From positions 1 through 12,537 of the forward strand of contig CAZDHT010000158.1 of the NCBI GenBank assembly GCA_964505325.1: a stretch of 12,537 nucleotides of DNA. Reading direction: 5' to 3'. Under the pieces are notes generated by a model, which was not told the DNA's origin, did not search any database, and saw only the letters and a list, made by a program, of their open reading frames with translations. Positions 1-7,718 of this stretch are shown here, one piece after another; positions within the stretch are counted from its first letter, which is position 1; every line of letters starts with the position of its first letter. A program made the translations under genes and the position numbers. This DNA comes from CAZDHT01 sp964505325. GTDB lineage: Bacteria; Planctomycetota; PUPC01.

Positions 1-3000
1 GTTCGTCGTGGTGAGCATGCTGCGCTCTTCGTCGCCCATCTTGGCGTAGTCCAGCGGCAGGATCGACTCGCCGTCCAGGCGGCGGAGTTCCTCGTTGAAC
101 ACGGCCGAATTGAGAATGCCGATCAGCTCGACCTCCTGCCCCGCAATGACCAGCGTGTCGCCGGGCTTGACCCCCAGCTCCTCCGCCGCCGTTTTGGGCA
201 GATAACAGCCCCCCTGGTCGGCGAACCGGGCCCAGTTGGGACAGGCGCGGTCGGCCCCGGTCAGCCCGGCCTCCTCGGGCGCCAGGCCAAGGGCAGCCAG
301 CACCGAGAACCACTTGCCGGTGGCGCGGTTCTGAATCCGGACGCGCCACTTCTTGTCCCACTGGCTGGTCCACCAATACCGTGGCACGACGGTGCGGCTC
401 GGCCCGGCGATCTGCTGCAAGTGGGTGAGGGCGGCCGGCGGCATGGCGCGCGATGTCGGCTGCCGGACCAGGACTCCGGTGAAAGGGGCATCGTCGCCGA
501 CAGTGAATTCGCGCTCCCCGATGTAGCTGCTGGTCGACATGAAACACAACATCGCGAACGTGATCAGCACCACGGTGACGCCGGTCAGCACCGTCCGGAA
601 CTTCCGCCGGCGCATGTTGGCGATGCCCAGACGAAGGGCCGTGTACAGTAGGCCAATCCGCGAGGTCCGCGCGCCGCTCGTCTCGGCCCGGCCGCTGCGC
701 AGCTCGTCCAGCCCCGACTCGAACCTCGAAAAGATGACCGAGATGACCATCAGACTCATGAAGATAATGGCGAACGCCATCACGATCATCATCGGCTGGC
801 TGCTGATCTCGAACGCCGGGTGATACTGCCACAGGGCAGCCGCCATCACAGTGAATATGACCAGCACTCCCGCAATTTGCCGGTACACGTGGGCCGACGC
901 AAACAACAGCCGCTCCACCGCGTAGGCGAACGGGATCGCCATCAGGAGCAGGAAAATCGCTCCCCGGATCACGTCATTAGCGGTATCCCGGACGCCCTGG
1001 TAGCCGCGGACCACGGTGGCCATGGCGCCGCTGGCAGCCTGGAACAGCACGGCGCCGTCGTCGTCCGCGATGGCCCGTTCGGCCTGCGCGAGATACGAGG
1101 CCGTGGTCTCCTGGAGCCGGACGATGGCCTGGCTTCGGATACCCGCGGCGGCATAGTCGTCCAGGCGCTTTTGGTTCAGGCGGTAGAAATCGCGGGCCGC
1201 AATCAGCAGGGGATGCTCCGGCAGCGGCTCGCCCAGAGCGAAGCCGCGCATGGCGTCCCGCACCTTCACGCCCCTCTTCGGCTCGGCCATGTTGAGCAGC
1301 GCCATGCGGTTCCCGGCGATGCCGGTGCGCAGAACGAGTTGCCAGCGCGTACCCGGCTCCAATTGACAGCTCATCAGGCTGCCGTATCGGGAGAGGTTGA
1401 GGCGCTTGGGGGCGCTGCCCCGGCGGGCGTCGATGATCGAACCGGAAGACAGGTTTACCAGGAACCGCGGGTCAAACAGTTCCAGGGCGGTCAGTTCGCC
1501 GCACGTAAACACCACCGCTCGCAACGGCTTGGGCCTGGTGGCCGACAGGGTAACGTTCACCCGCACGCTCTTCCCGACTTTGAGCATGTCGACGGCGCGC
1601 GCGATGCGGCCGTCGGGCGCGAGGCGATACGACTGGACGTGGAAGCGGGTCACCCCCGTCCGGGCCGGGATGGCATCGAACATGAACCGGCCGTCGATCC
1701 CGGTGAAACAGAACTGCTGCCGCCGGACCCCGGCCACGGCCCAGAAGCTGACGCCGGCGCGACCGCTTCCGACTCGCCCGCCGACCAGCGTCGTGAGGTA
1801 GCCGCCCATCGGGAGACGCGGCACGGGCTCGCCCGGTGTTTCGTCGACGATGATTCCTTGCACCCGGTGCCAGAGAGGATACGCCTTGGAAGACGGAGCG
1901 AACTCCGTGTCCGAGGCCAACTGGTTCAGCAAGGCTATCGTGGCGCGGACCTGCGGCCCGAGCCGGGTCCAGTCGAGGGCGTCGGCCCGGTCGCAGGGCG
2001 TGTCAACGCGAGGGCGGGGGGCGCCCAGGGTGGTCCAGGTTGCGGCGGGCATGCCGAAGCTCTGCGCGGGCGAGCTGAACAGCGCCAGATTGCCCACCAG
2101 GTAGGAGTCGCGGGAATCCTCGCCGGTGATCGGGCTGAGGTCGGTGGCGCGGCGCACACTGCCGGGCCAGACCTGCTCGCCCTTGTCCTTGTCGAGCTTC
2201 TTGAGCCAGCGGCAGAATGAGTCGGCGTTCTGAGTCTCGTTGACCCGAAGGTAACGGTCCTGAAGGCACGGGCCGGCCGCGGTCCCCGCGTCGGACAGGT
2301 CCAGCCCCAGCAGGAAGGCAACCGGCCGCTCATTCGTGTCGGTGATCCCGAGCGAGCCGAGAAGCCTGCACCGAAGCACGTCGCGCGCCGCCACCGCGCT
2401 GCGGATTGCTCTCAACTCTTCGAACTGCTTCAGGGCGCGGCGCCGGGCACGGCGCCATATCTCCTGCGCCAGTCTCAGCGATTCGGCGTCCTCGGCGACC
2501 GGGGCGTCGGTGAGCAATTGATCCTGAGCCGCATGATGCGCCTTCCGTATCCCTTTCAACTCTCTGATCTCTTCGGTCAGCGCGCGCATCTGCACATCCA
2601 GCCGGCTGAACTCTTCCTTCAGCTTCGCCCTTTGCCCGCCGGCCGGGACATCCGCCGCGCCGAGCTTCGTCTCCAGCGCGAGCTTTGTCACCTCCATCGA
2701 GCGCTTCTTCAGCCGCAGGGGATGTATCTTCTGTTCGAGTTCGAGCACCTCCCGCGCCACTTCGTCCTTCACGTAGCCGTGAAGCGCCCGGTACTTGGCT
2801 TGGTGGAGTCCACTGAGCGCCGTCCGGTCCAGGCCTAGGTGCTGGGCAAGCTCTCTGTGCTCCCCGTAGTCATCGAACAGCCTGCGGTCCTCTTCCCAGT
2901 GGCTTCGCTTTGTCCTGCTCTTGGGGTCGACGGCCAGCGCCACCAGCATCTGTCGCAGGCCAAGCTGGTTGATCCCATAGGCATCGACGAACGCGAACAG

Positions 3001-3912
3001 GATCGGCCGACCGGGGCGGTTCCGCGCAAGGTCACGCAGCGCGTTCAGCGCCACCGCCACGTCCACGGCGGCATCCGCACCGGCGGCGAGCTCGGGCACC
3101 ACGCCCGCCGAGTCAAACGGCACCCCGACGGCCAGCGCCTTCTCCCCGCCTCCGTTCTTGGGCTTGACCAGCGCGTACAGGTTGGTGGCGGTGACCTCTT
3201 TCCACTCGGCTCGGCAGAACAGCGTGCCGTCCCAGGCGAGGCCGCTTCGCAACGCATCGGCCAGAGGGCCCGGGGGCACGTAAAACCGAGGCACCCAGAT
3301 GGGGATGGGAACCAGGTGGCTGTGGAGGTGCCGGTTGCTTTCGTCCTCTGAGCCGAGCAAGATGATGGCCGTGGCGCCGGCATTATGCGCGTGCCGCCAC
3401 CGGTGGCCGCCGCTCACTTCCATCACCGCGATCTGCCCGCGCAGGCTGCGTGCGGGCAGCTTGCCGGGAGGTCTCCCGGGCTCGCCCTCGCCGATGTACA
3501 CGAGGCGGCCGTAGATCCCCTCCGGGGGAGTCGTGTTGAGCCGGACGCTTGCCGGCCACACCGGATAGACCCGATGCGTTTCCTGCGACGAGCCGATGCT
3601 CACCGTCAGCCCGGCCAGCACGGTCCGTGGCACGATCACCGGGAACTTCTGGACCGTGACCTCGACCCCCGGGATGCTCTTGAGCTTGTCAGAAAGCTCG
3701 CCCAGGACCTCGTCGTGGTCCTGCGTTCCCACCACACGGGTGGGACGGCTCGCCAGCCATTCGGTGTCGCGGCGCACCCGGGCCAGGAACGAGGCACCCC
3801 CCTCGGCGGCGCCGGCCGCCGACGCGAACGCCGTCATCGCCAGGAGCGCGGCCAGAGCCGCTCCGGCGACTCGCCGGCAATCGGCCTTGAGATTTCGAGT
3901 TCCTTCCTTCAC
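1..3912 (-). CDS. Giant secreted pseudo-M28 peptidase / FtsX-type ABC permease fusion (C-terminus outside window)
   Basis: One uninterrupted frame of 1304 codons runs from a GTG at 3912 to the left edge, so the C-terminus is missing. GTG is preferred because it overlaps the upstream stop (GTGA) and gives a good signal peptide: basic residues 2-14, hydrophobic core 15-30, likely cleavage near 36. Next come a PA-like domain (about 120-190) and an M28-like fold in two parts (about 240-328 and 530-665), separated by a charged coiled coil (about 375-510). A carboxypeptidase-regulatory-like beta domain follows (about 682-800). Membrane segments lie at 985-1005, 1013-1028, 1041-1061 and 1108-1125. 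The last follows an NMRRRKFRT stretch typical of FtsX/MacB permeases and leads into a MacB-like extracytoplasmic domain. The M28 metal and catalytic positions are largely lost (P265, Y312/G313, D637), so proteolysis is unlikely. A role as an ABC-type envelope permease with a binding ectodomain is inferred. Its ATPase is not in the window. Confidence 0.8.
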   Translation of the reverse strand, partial: MKEGTRNLKADCRRVAGAALAALLAMTAFASAAGAAEGGASFLARVRRDTEWLASRPTRVVGTQDHDEVLGELSDKLKSIPGVEVTVQKFPVIVPRTVLAGLTVSIGSSQETHRVYPVWPASVRLNTTPPEGIYGRLVYIGEGEPGRPPGKLPARSLRGQIAVMEVSGGHRWRHAHNAGATAIILLGSEDESNRHLHSHLVPIPIWVPRFYVPPGPLADALRSGLAWDGTLFCRAEWKEVTATNLYALVKPKNGGGEKALAVGVPFDSAGVVPELAAGADAAVDVAVALNALRDLARNRPGRPILFAFVDAYGINQLGLRQMLVALAVDPKSRTKRSHWEEDRRLFDDYGEHRELAQHLGLDRTALSGLHQAKYRALHGYVKDEVAREVLELEQKIHPLRLKKRSMEVTKLALETKLGAADVPAGGQRAKLKEEFSRLDVQMRALTEEIRELKGIRKAHHAAQDQLLTDAPVAEDAESLRLAQEIWRRARRRALKQFEELRAIRSAVAARDVLRCRLLGSLGITDTNERPVAFLLGLDLSDAGTAAGPCLQDRYLRVNETQNADSFCRWLKKLDKDKGEQVWPGSVRRATDLSPITGEDSRDSYLVGNLALFSSPAQSFGMPAATWTTLGAPRPRVDTPCDRADALDWTRLGPQVRATIALLNQLASDTEFAPSSKAYPLWHRVQGIIVDETPGEPVPRLPMGGYLTTLVGGRVGSGRAGVSFWAVAGVRRQQFCFTGIDGRFMFDAIPARTGVTRFHVQSYRLAPDGRIARAVDMLKVGKSVRVNVTLSATRPKPLRAVVFTCGELTALELFDPRFLVNLSSGSIIDARRGSAPKRLNLSRYGSLMSCQLEPGTRWQLVLRTGIAGNRMALLNMAEPKRGVKVRDAMRGFALGEPLPEHPLLIAARDFYRLNQKRLDDYAAAGIRSQAIVRLQETTASYLAQAERAIADDDGAVLFQAASGAMATVVRGYQGVRDTANDVIRGAIFLLLMAIPFAYAVERLLFASAHVYRQIAGVLVIFTVMAAALWQYHPAFEISSQPMMIVMAFAIIFMSLMVISVIFSRFESGLDELRSGRAETSGARTSRIGLLYTALRLGIANMRRRKFRTVLTGVTVVLITFAMLCFMSTSSYIGEREFTVGDDAPFTGVLVRQPTSRAMPPAALTHLQQIAGPSRTVVPRYWWTSQWDKKWRVRIQNRATGKWFSVLAALGLAPEEAGLTGADRACPNWARFADQGGCYLPKTAAEELGVKPGDTLVIAGQEVELIGILNSAVFNEELRRLDGESILPLDYAKMGDEERSMLTTTN

Positions 3913-6005
3913 CTCGGCAGCACTTCCACCACCTCGTACGGCATGTCAAGAAGCACGCGCACCACCGGCTCGATAGACCAGTACACCGCGGCAAACACCT
4001 CGCCCATGATGATCCCGAGGAACAGCGGCCGGGCCGCGCGGTAAAGCCGCGCCCCGCCGTACTTGACCAGCAGTATCTTCAGCAGCCACCCGAACATGAC
4101 GCTCGCCCACGCCACGTTGGCGTAGTACGACGCATTCATCAGCAGCCCGATCGGATGGAACGGCCACCGCGGCATGGTCAGACACGCCCACTCCAGAACC
4201 CCCGCCAGAGCGGCGCCGAAGCACAGGTGGCCGAACTGGCTGTACACCGGCCGGTCCACCTTCCCGTCATTCCACTTGATCAGGTCGCCGTGCGCCTTGT
4301 CCGAAATTCGCCGGGTGCCCCACGGGCTGAGCGGCTGGTCCACGCCGTCCACGCTCATGCCGTGGTGGTAGTTCGCGTACACGTGCACGCCGCCGGAAAT
4401 TACGAAGCCTGCAATGAGGATCAGCACCAGCAGCCAGGCCAGGCGCGTCTGGTGCCGGGGCTTCGCCTCCTCGTCCAGTCCGATTGCGTGGGTGGCCATA
4501 GTGGCGCAACTGACCCGCGACGCGGTGGGAAACAGCATCGCAATCACCGTGGCGAAGTACAGCGAGACCGGGCCCAGCCAGGAGAACGGGGCCAGCTTGA
4601 CCATGCTGATGTTGTAGCGGAAGTCGATGCGGATGAAGGGCATCCCGGTCTCGGCCACGATGCGGGTGATCAGCAAGGACACCATGAAGCCGATGCCGAC
4701 GTAAAACAGCGCCCACCCCGGCTGCACCCCGGCCCAGGTCAGCCAGAAGTACATGCCCACGCAGCCGCCCGAGAACATGATCCCCGCGTTTCGGTTTTTG
4801 CGCTCCTCTTCGTTCCGGGCGCGGAAGATGCAGCGAAACACGTGCGCCCAGTGCTTGCGCCCCAGCCATAACACAAACAGGGTCAGCGTGAACATCCCCC
4901 CCACACGGTGCTCATAGATCGTCCCGTAGTAGAACGGTGGGAAGTACTCCCTGCCGATGACGCAGTACATCCCGTAGGCCAACTCAAAGAACCAGATGGA
5001 GAACCCGATCCGGTTCGGCATGAAGAACGTCACCCCGAGCACGATGAAGTAGATGCGGGCGCTGCGGATGTGGCCCGGCAGGTGCCGCAGCGGCGTGTCC
5101 GCAAATAGGCTGCTCAGATTCCAGGTGAGCGGGATGGCCGGCACGCTGTCGGGGTCGTACTGCTTCAATCCGGCCAGGAGGTGCAGCGTGAACACCACCC
5201 CGGCGGCGATCCAGAACGATTTCTTCCGGAACAGCGGGGCCAACAGGCGCCCCTCCTCGGGCGTTTCGATGAGCGAGTTCTGAACCGTCAGCAGGGGAAA
5301 CGGAAGCCGCTCGTTCCGCCGCCACTGCGGCAGCACGATCAGGCTCATCCCGATCATCATCAGCCAGCAGAACAGCATGAACGTGCCCCAGGAAAGCAAC
5401 GGAGGCAGCCACGCATCCCACGGGACCGGCTCGCCCTCGGGCAGTTCGCGAATGTAGTGCTCGGCGGCGGGGACCTCCTCCTTGTAGCCGATCTTGGCCG
5501 GGAAAAGGCTGGGGGGCAGGTTCATCTTCTCGTATGCTTTGGCCAGGCCGCGGTTGTCCTTCACTTCGAGAGGTACCCGGGCGATCGAGTACGGCAGCAT
5601 CCGGTGCAACCCCGATGCCGGGATGGTACAGGCGACCAGCATGATCCCAATCACCAGCGCCAACTGCCACTTGGTCAGCGCCAGCTTGGGCCTGACCGTT
5701 GGCAGCACCCGGTTTATCACCCGAGCCACCAGGCGCAGGAACGGGTTGATACCGAGGACCAGGATCAGCGTCAGGAACAGGACACTGATGGGCAGATAAC
5801 TGTCGGCGATGTATTGGCTGCGCATTACGAAGGTGTTGTAGGGCGAGGCAAACCAGATGGCGACGGAGCCGATCAGGCCGACAACGACCGCTACAAGGAC
5901 GCGAAGCATCCCTCTCCCCGCGTTCGAGGGTTCGGCAGGGCCCGAACTCCCCCGGTCATCCGGCTCTGGGGGAGGCGGGGCCTCGTTCTGCGGACCGTTT
6001 TTCAT
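3909..6005 (-). CDS. DUF6785/DUF6784 family polytopic membrane protein, transporter-like
   Basis: This is a hydrophobic protein of about 698 residues with some 14 predicted membrane helices. The C-terminal part carries the pattern I associate with DUF6784: a WPFHPIGLL stretch, a helix ending LLVKYGG, then ARPLFLGIIMGE. A VAETGMPFIRIDF stretch precedes it in the central DUF6785 region. These families occur mainly in Planctomycetota, Lentisphaerota and relatives and look distantly like oligopeptide transporters. No substrate is established. An in-frame GTG at 6059 would add 18 residues but has no Shine-Dalgarno sequence. The ATG at 6005 gives an MKNGPQNE start with an AAGG about 13 nt upstream and is preferred, though the start is uncertain. 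A proline-rich, probably cytoplasmic tail precedes helix 1. The stop overlaps the next gene's GTG by 4 nt, so translation is probably coupled. A promoter lies about 105 nt upstream. Confidence 0.82.
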   Translation of the reverse strand: MKNGPQNEAPPPPEPDDRGSSGPAEPSNAGRGMLRVLVAVVVGLIGSVAIWFASPYNTFVMRSQYIADSYLPISVLFLTLILVLGINPFLRLVARVINRVLPTVRPKLALTKWQLALVIGIMLVACTIPASGLHRMLPYSIARVPLEVKDNRGLAKAYEKMNLPPSLFPAKIGYKEEVPAAEHYIRELPEGEPVPWDAWLPPLLSWGTFMLFCWLMMIGMSLIVLPQWRRNERLPFPLLTVQNSLIETPEEGRLLAPLFRKKSFWIAAGVVFTLHLLAGLKQYDPDSVPAIPLTWNLSSLFADTPLRHLPGHIRSARIYFIVLGVTFFMPNRIGFSIWFFELAYGMYCVIGREYFPPFYYGTIYEHRVGGMFTLTLFVLWLGRKHWAHVFRCIFRARNEEERKNRNAGIMFSGGCVGMYFWLTWAGVQPGWALFYVGIGFMVSLLITRIVAETGMPFIRIDFRYNISMVKLAPFSWLGPVSLYFATVIAMLFPTASRVSCATMATHAIGLDEEAKPRHQTRLAWLLVLILIAGFVISGGVHVYANYHHGMSVDGVDQPLSPWGTRRISDKAHGDLIKWNDGKVDRPVYSQFGHLCFGAALAGVLEWACLTMPRWPFHPIGLLMNASYYANVAWASVMFGWLLKILLVKYGGARLYRAARPLFLGIIMGEVFAAVYWSIEPVVRVLLDMPYEVVEVLPR

Positions 6006-6117
6006 CGCTGTAGTCGGACCTTGGCGGCCGAGTTGTCTCGGGTCAATTCGTGGAATCACGCAGGCGCCCGGTCGGAACGGCCTGCCCGTCCCGGCCGGGA
6101 AAACACCCTGTCACATA

Positions 6118-6145
6118 GTTATATAGATGAAATGTAATACGTCAA
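6118..6145 (-). promoter_or_regulatory. Sigma70-type promoter for the DUF6785/M28-FtsX unit
   Basis: On the minus strand TTGACG (6140-6145) and TATAAC (6118-6123) are separated by 16 bp, inside a clearly A+T-rich island (about 6112-6155) in otherwise G+C-rich DNA. Transcription would start near 6111, leaving a leader of about 105 nt before the ATG at 6005. It is divergent from the pgsA-side promoter, with the two -35 boxes about 70 bp apart. The call rests on motif match and position only. Confidence 0.6.
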
Positions 6146-6215
6146 ACAAAAGTCCCAGAGGAGCGGGCGGAAAGCTCCGGGCCAACAGACTGCTCGGCGG
6201 CGATGAACGCCTTCT

Positions 6216-6244
6216 TTGACACCGCCGGACGCCAGCGCTATAAT
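6216..6244 (+). promoter_or_regulatory. Perfect-consensus sigma70-type promoter upstream of the small ORF and pgsA
   Basis: TTGACA (6216-6221) and TATAAT (6239-6244) are both exact consensus hexamers with an exact 17-bp spacer. Transcription would start near 6251, giving a leader of about 84 nt to the ATG at 6335. Such a match is rare by chance in DNA this G+C-rich. A 9-bp inverted repeat brackets the -10 box, so repression at this promoter is plausible. Confidence 0.75.
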
Positions 6245-6271
6245 TCCCCAGCATCCCCGCGGAGCGCTGGC
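6231..6271. promoter_or_regulatory. Inverted repeat bracketing the -10 box (candidate operator)
   Basis: GCCAGCGCT (6231-6239) is repeated perfectly as its reverse complement AGCGCTGGC (6263-6271), with 23 bp between. The left arm fills the end of the promoter spacer and touches the first T of TATAAT. The right arm lies just downstream of the predicted start site. This geometry suits a dimeric repressor site. It could also form a hairpin, though the left arm would not be in the transcript. Function is inferred. Confidence 0.4.
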
Positions 6272-6334
6272 ACGAAAGCAGCACCGACCGGCAACGTGGC
6301 GTGACCGAAGCCAAGCGCCCGGAGTCGAGAGCCG

Positions 6335-6442
6335 ATGAAGAGATTCTGGCGCTACCTGCAGTTCTGGAGCGTGCTGCTGTTTGCCGGGGCGGCCCTATGC
6401 CTCGTCCTGTGGTGGCTCCGGCAGATGTCGAACAAGTCATGA
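6335..6442 (+). CDS. 35-residue single-helix membrane peptide upstream of pgsA
   Basis: A short ORF of 35 codons starts with ATG at 6335, with GGAG at 6321-6324 (10-nt spacing). It encodes a basic, aromatic N-terminus (MKRFWRYLQFW), one hydrophobic helix at about 10-27, and a short polar C-terminus ending NKS. Its TGA overlaps the pgsA ATG as ATGA, the usual arrangement for translational coupling, and both genes would be read from the perfect-consensus promoter. The layout (basic end, single helix, good ribosome site, stop/start overlap) supports a real small protein rather than a chance ORF. I do not recognise a family. A role as a small partner or regulator of PgsA is only inferred from context, and it could instead act as a leader ORF setting pgsA translation. 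Confidence 0.6.
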   Translation: MKRFWRYLQFWSVLLFAGAALCLVLWWLRQMSNKS

Positions 6443-7014
6443 GCCTGCCGAACCTGCTTACCGCGTCGAGGCTGTTTCTGACCGTACCGATCGTCCTGTT
6501 GATGTACACCCCCGGCGCAGGGGCGGCCTGGACGGCTTTCGGGCTGTTCATCCTGGCAATGCTCACCGACGTGTTCGACGGACGCCTCGCCAAGCGTGAC
6601 CCGAACCGTTCGCCGCTGGGGAACTACCTCGACCCGGCGGCCGACAAGCTGCTGCTGATGTCCCTCTTCATCTTCCTGGCGGACAAGGGTGTGGTACCCG
6701 CGTGGATGGTGGCCGTGCTGGTCGCGCGCGAGTTCGTGGTCAACGGCGTCCGTGCGGCCGGTGCGGTCCAGGGGCAGGTCGTCGGCGCCAATTGGATGGG
6801 GAAGACGAAGACCACTCTCCAGACCGCCGCTATATCCGCGGCGTTGTTTGCCGGCGCGCTCGCCGCAACGGCCCCGGGCTGCCAGCATGCCGCGGGCTTC
6901 TTCCACAAGCTCGCGTGGGGCACGACGCTGGTGGTCACCATCGCCGCGGCCGTCTTCGCTCTCGTCTTCGTGTACTGGAACCGTGGGCTGTTCAGCCGGC
7001 GAGCGAGTCCGTAG
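6439..7014 (+). CDS. pgsA: CDP-diacylglycerol--glycerol-3-phosphate 3-phosphatidyltransferase
   Basis: This 191-residue membrane enzyme of the CDP-alcohol phosphatidyltransferase family would make phosphatidylglycerol-phosphate from CDP-diacylglycerol and glycerol-3-phosphate, the committed step to phosphatidylglycerol and cardiolipin. The protein opens with the family's PNLLTASR stretch (4-11), which supports the ATG at 6439 over in-frame starts further upstream. The signature D44-x2-D47-G48-x2-A51-K52-x8-G61-x3-D65-x3-D69 is present, including the last Asp thought to act as catalytic base. The usual Arg after Ala is Lys (K52), a conservative change. Several membrane helices follow, with an Arg-rich C-terminus. 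Length is normal for PgsA. Other family members, such as phosphatidylserine synthase, are possible, but the N-terminus and the DPAADK end of the motif fit PgsA best. Confidence 0.88.
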   Translation: MSLPNLLTASRLFLTVPIVLLMYTPGAGAAWTAFGLFILAMLTDVFDGRLAKRDPNRSPLGNYLDPAADKLLLMSLFIFLADKGVVPAWMVAVLVAREFVVNGVRAAGAVQGQVVGANWMGKTKTTLQTAAISAALFAGALAATAPGCQHAAGFFHKLAWGTTLVVTIAAAVFALVFVYWNRGLFSRRASP

Positions 7015-7244
7015 GCCCGTCCTGCCAATTCGGGGCGACCGCGGGAGGCCCGACTGCCATTGTGACAGCAAATCAGCGTGAACGGGCCCGGGTGTGAGAA
7101 TTCGCCCCTCGCGACCGGCCCCGCAAGCGATTACATCAAAAAGACTTACAACATTTCCCAGCTTCTCTCGTTTCCCGTATCCGCTCTGGCACGTGCTTTG
7201 CTACTGGTAATCCGGGAACTTGTACAGGCCGGACGAGGTTCGGT

Positions 7245-7691
7245 ATGGTGGATAGGAGTTTCTCAGTCCTGATCGCGGACGAGAGCGTTGACTGCTGCGA
7301 GTCGTTCCGCGAAACGCTGGAGCCGGAAGGCTACGACGTCGTGGCAGCCGGCTCGGGCCGTGAGGCCATCGACATCGTCCGGCGGGAGCCCGTCCACGTG
7401 GTGGTGATGGACATCCGCCTGCCCGACTACTCCGGCCTCGAGATCTACCACGCCATCAAACGCATTCGCGACACGTTCCTGCCGTGCATTTTCACCGCGT
7501 TCGAGATGAGCACGCGATCGCTTCAGGACGCCCTGAGCGAAAACGCGATCACGATATTGCCTAAGCCGGTCGATAAGCCGCGGCTCGTTCACGCGGTGGA
7601 CTGGTCGGTCGACAGGTATTACGCGCGCGGCCGCCGGCGGCCGCCACGGCTCGGCGGCCTGAGAAGCCGCAGGCGGTTCAACCTGCCGTAG
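7245..7691 (+). CDS. Single-domain (CheY-like) response regulator
   Basis: A 148-residue protein that is almost entirely a receiver domain. The acidic pocket residues D12/E13, the phospho-acceptor D56 (in VVMDIRLPDYSG), T84 and K107 (in LPKP) are all in place, so it should accept phosphate from a histidine kinase. There is no DNA-binding or enzymatic output domain. After about residue 125 only a short Arg/Pro-rich tail remains. It therefore probably acts by protein contact or as a phosphorelay intermediate. GAGG (7235-7238) lies 6 nt before the ATG. No kinase is nearby, making this an orphan regulator. It is separated from pgsA (230 bp) and groES (163 bp), so it is probably transcribed alone. 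The coding 3' end holds a 16-bp perfect G+C palindrome (7628-7643) that may only reflect Arg/Gly/Pro codons. Confidence 0.88.
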   Translation: MVDRSFSVLIADESVDCCESFRETLEPEGYDVVAAGSGREAIDIVRREPVHVVVMDIRLPDYSGLEIYHAIKRIRDTFLPCIFTAFEMSTRSLQDALSENAITILPKPVDKPRLVHAVDWSVDRYYARGRRRPPRLGGLRSRRRFNLP

Positions 7692-7718
7692 GTGGGGCAG
7701 ATTCGAAGTCTCGGACAA

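Noticed and set aside
820..2220. Long plus-strand open frame of 466 codons
   Set aside because: It lies opposite the giant minus-strand gene. Its translation is rich in Arg, Gly, His and Gln without any recognisable motif, as expected for an antisense shadow of G+C-rich coding DNA.
5181..6137. Plus-strand open frame of 318 codons opposite the DUF6785 gene
   Set aside because: Low-complexity Gln/His/Arg-rich translation with no motif. The minus-strand frame has clear membrane helices and family motifs.
7080..7240. Possible promoter for the response regulator (TTGCTA-N17 or N18 before a GTACA-like box)
   Set aside because: The -10 match is poor and no A+T island surrounds it, so I do not call a promoter there.
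7628..7643. 16-bp perfect G+C palindrome in the response regulator 3' end
   Set aside because: It consists of repeated CGG/GCC units within Arg/Gly/Pro codons and is likely compositional. No T tract follows.
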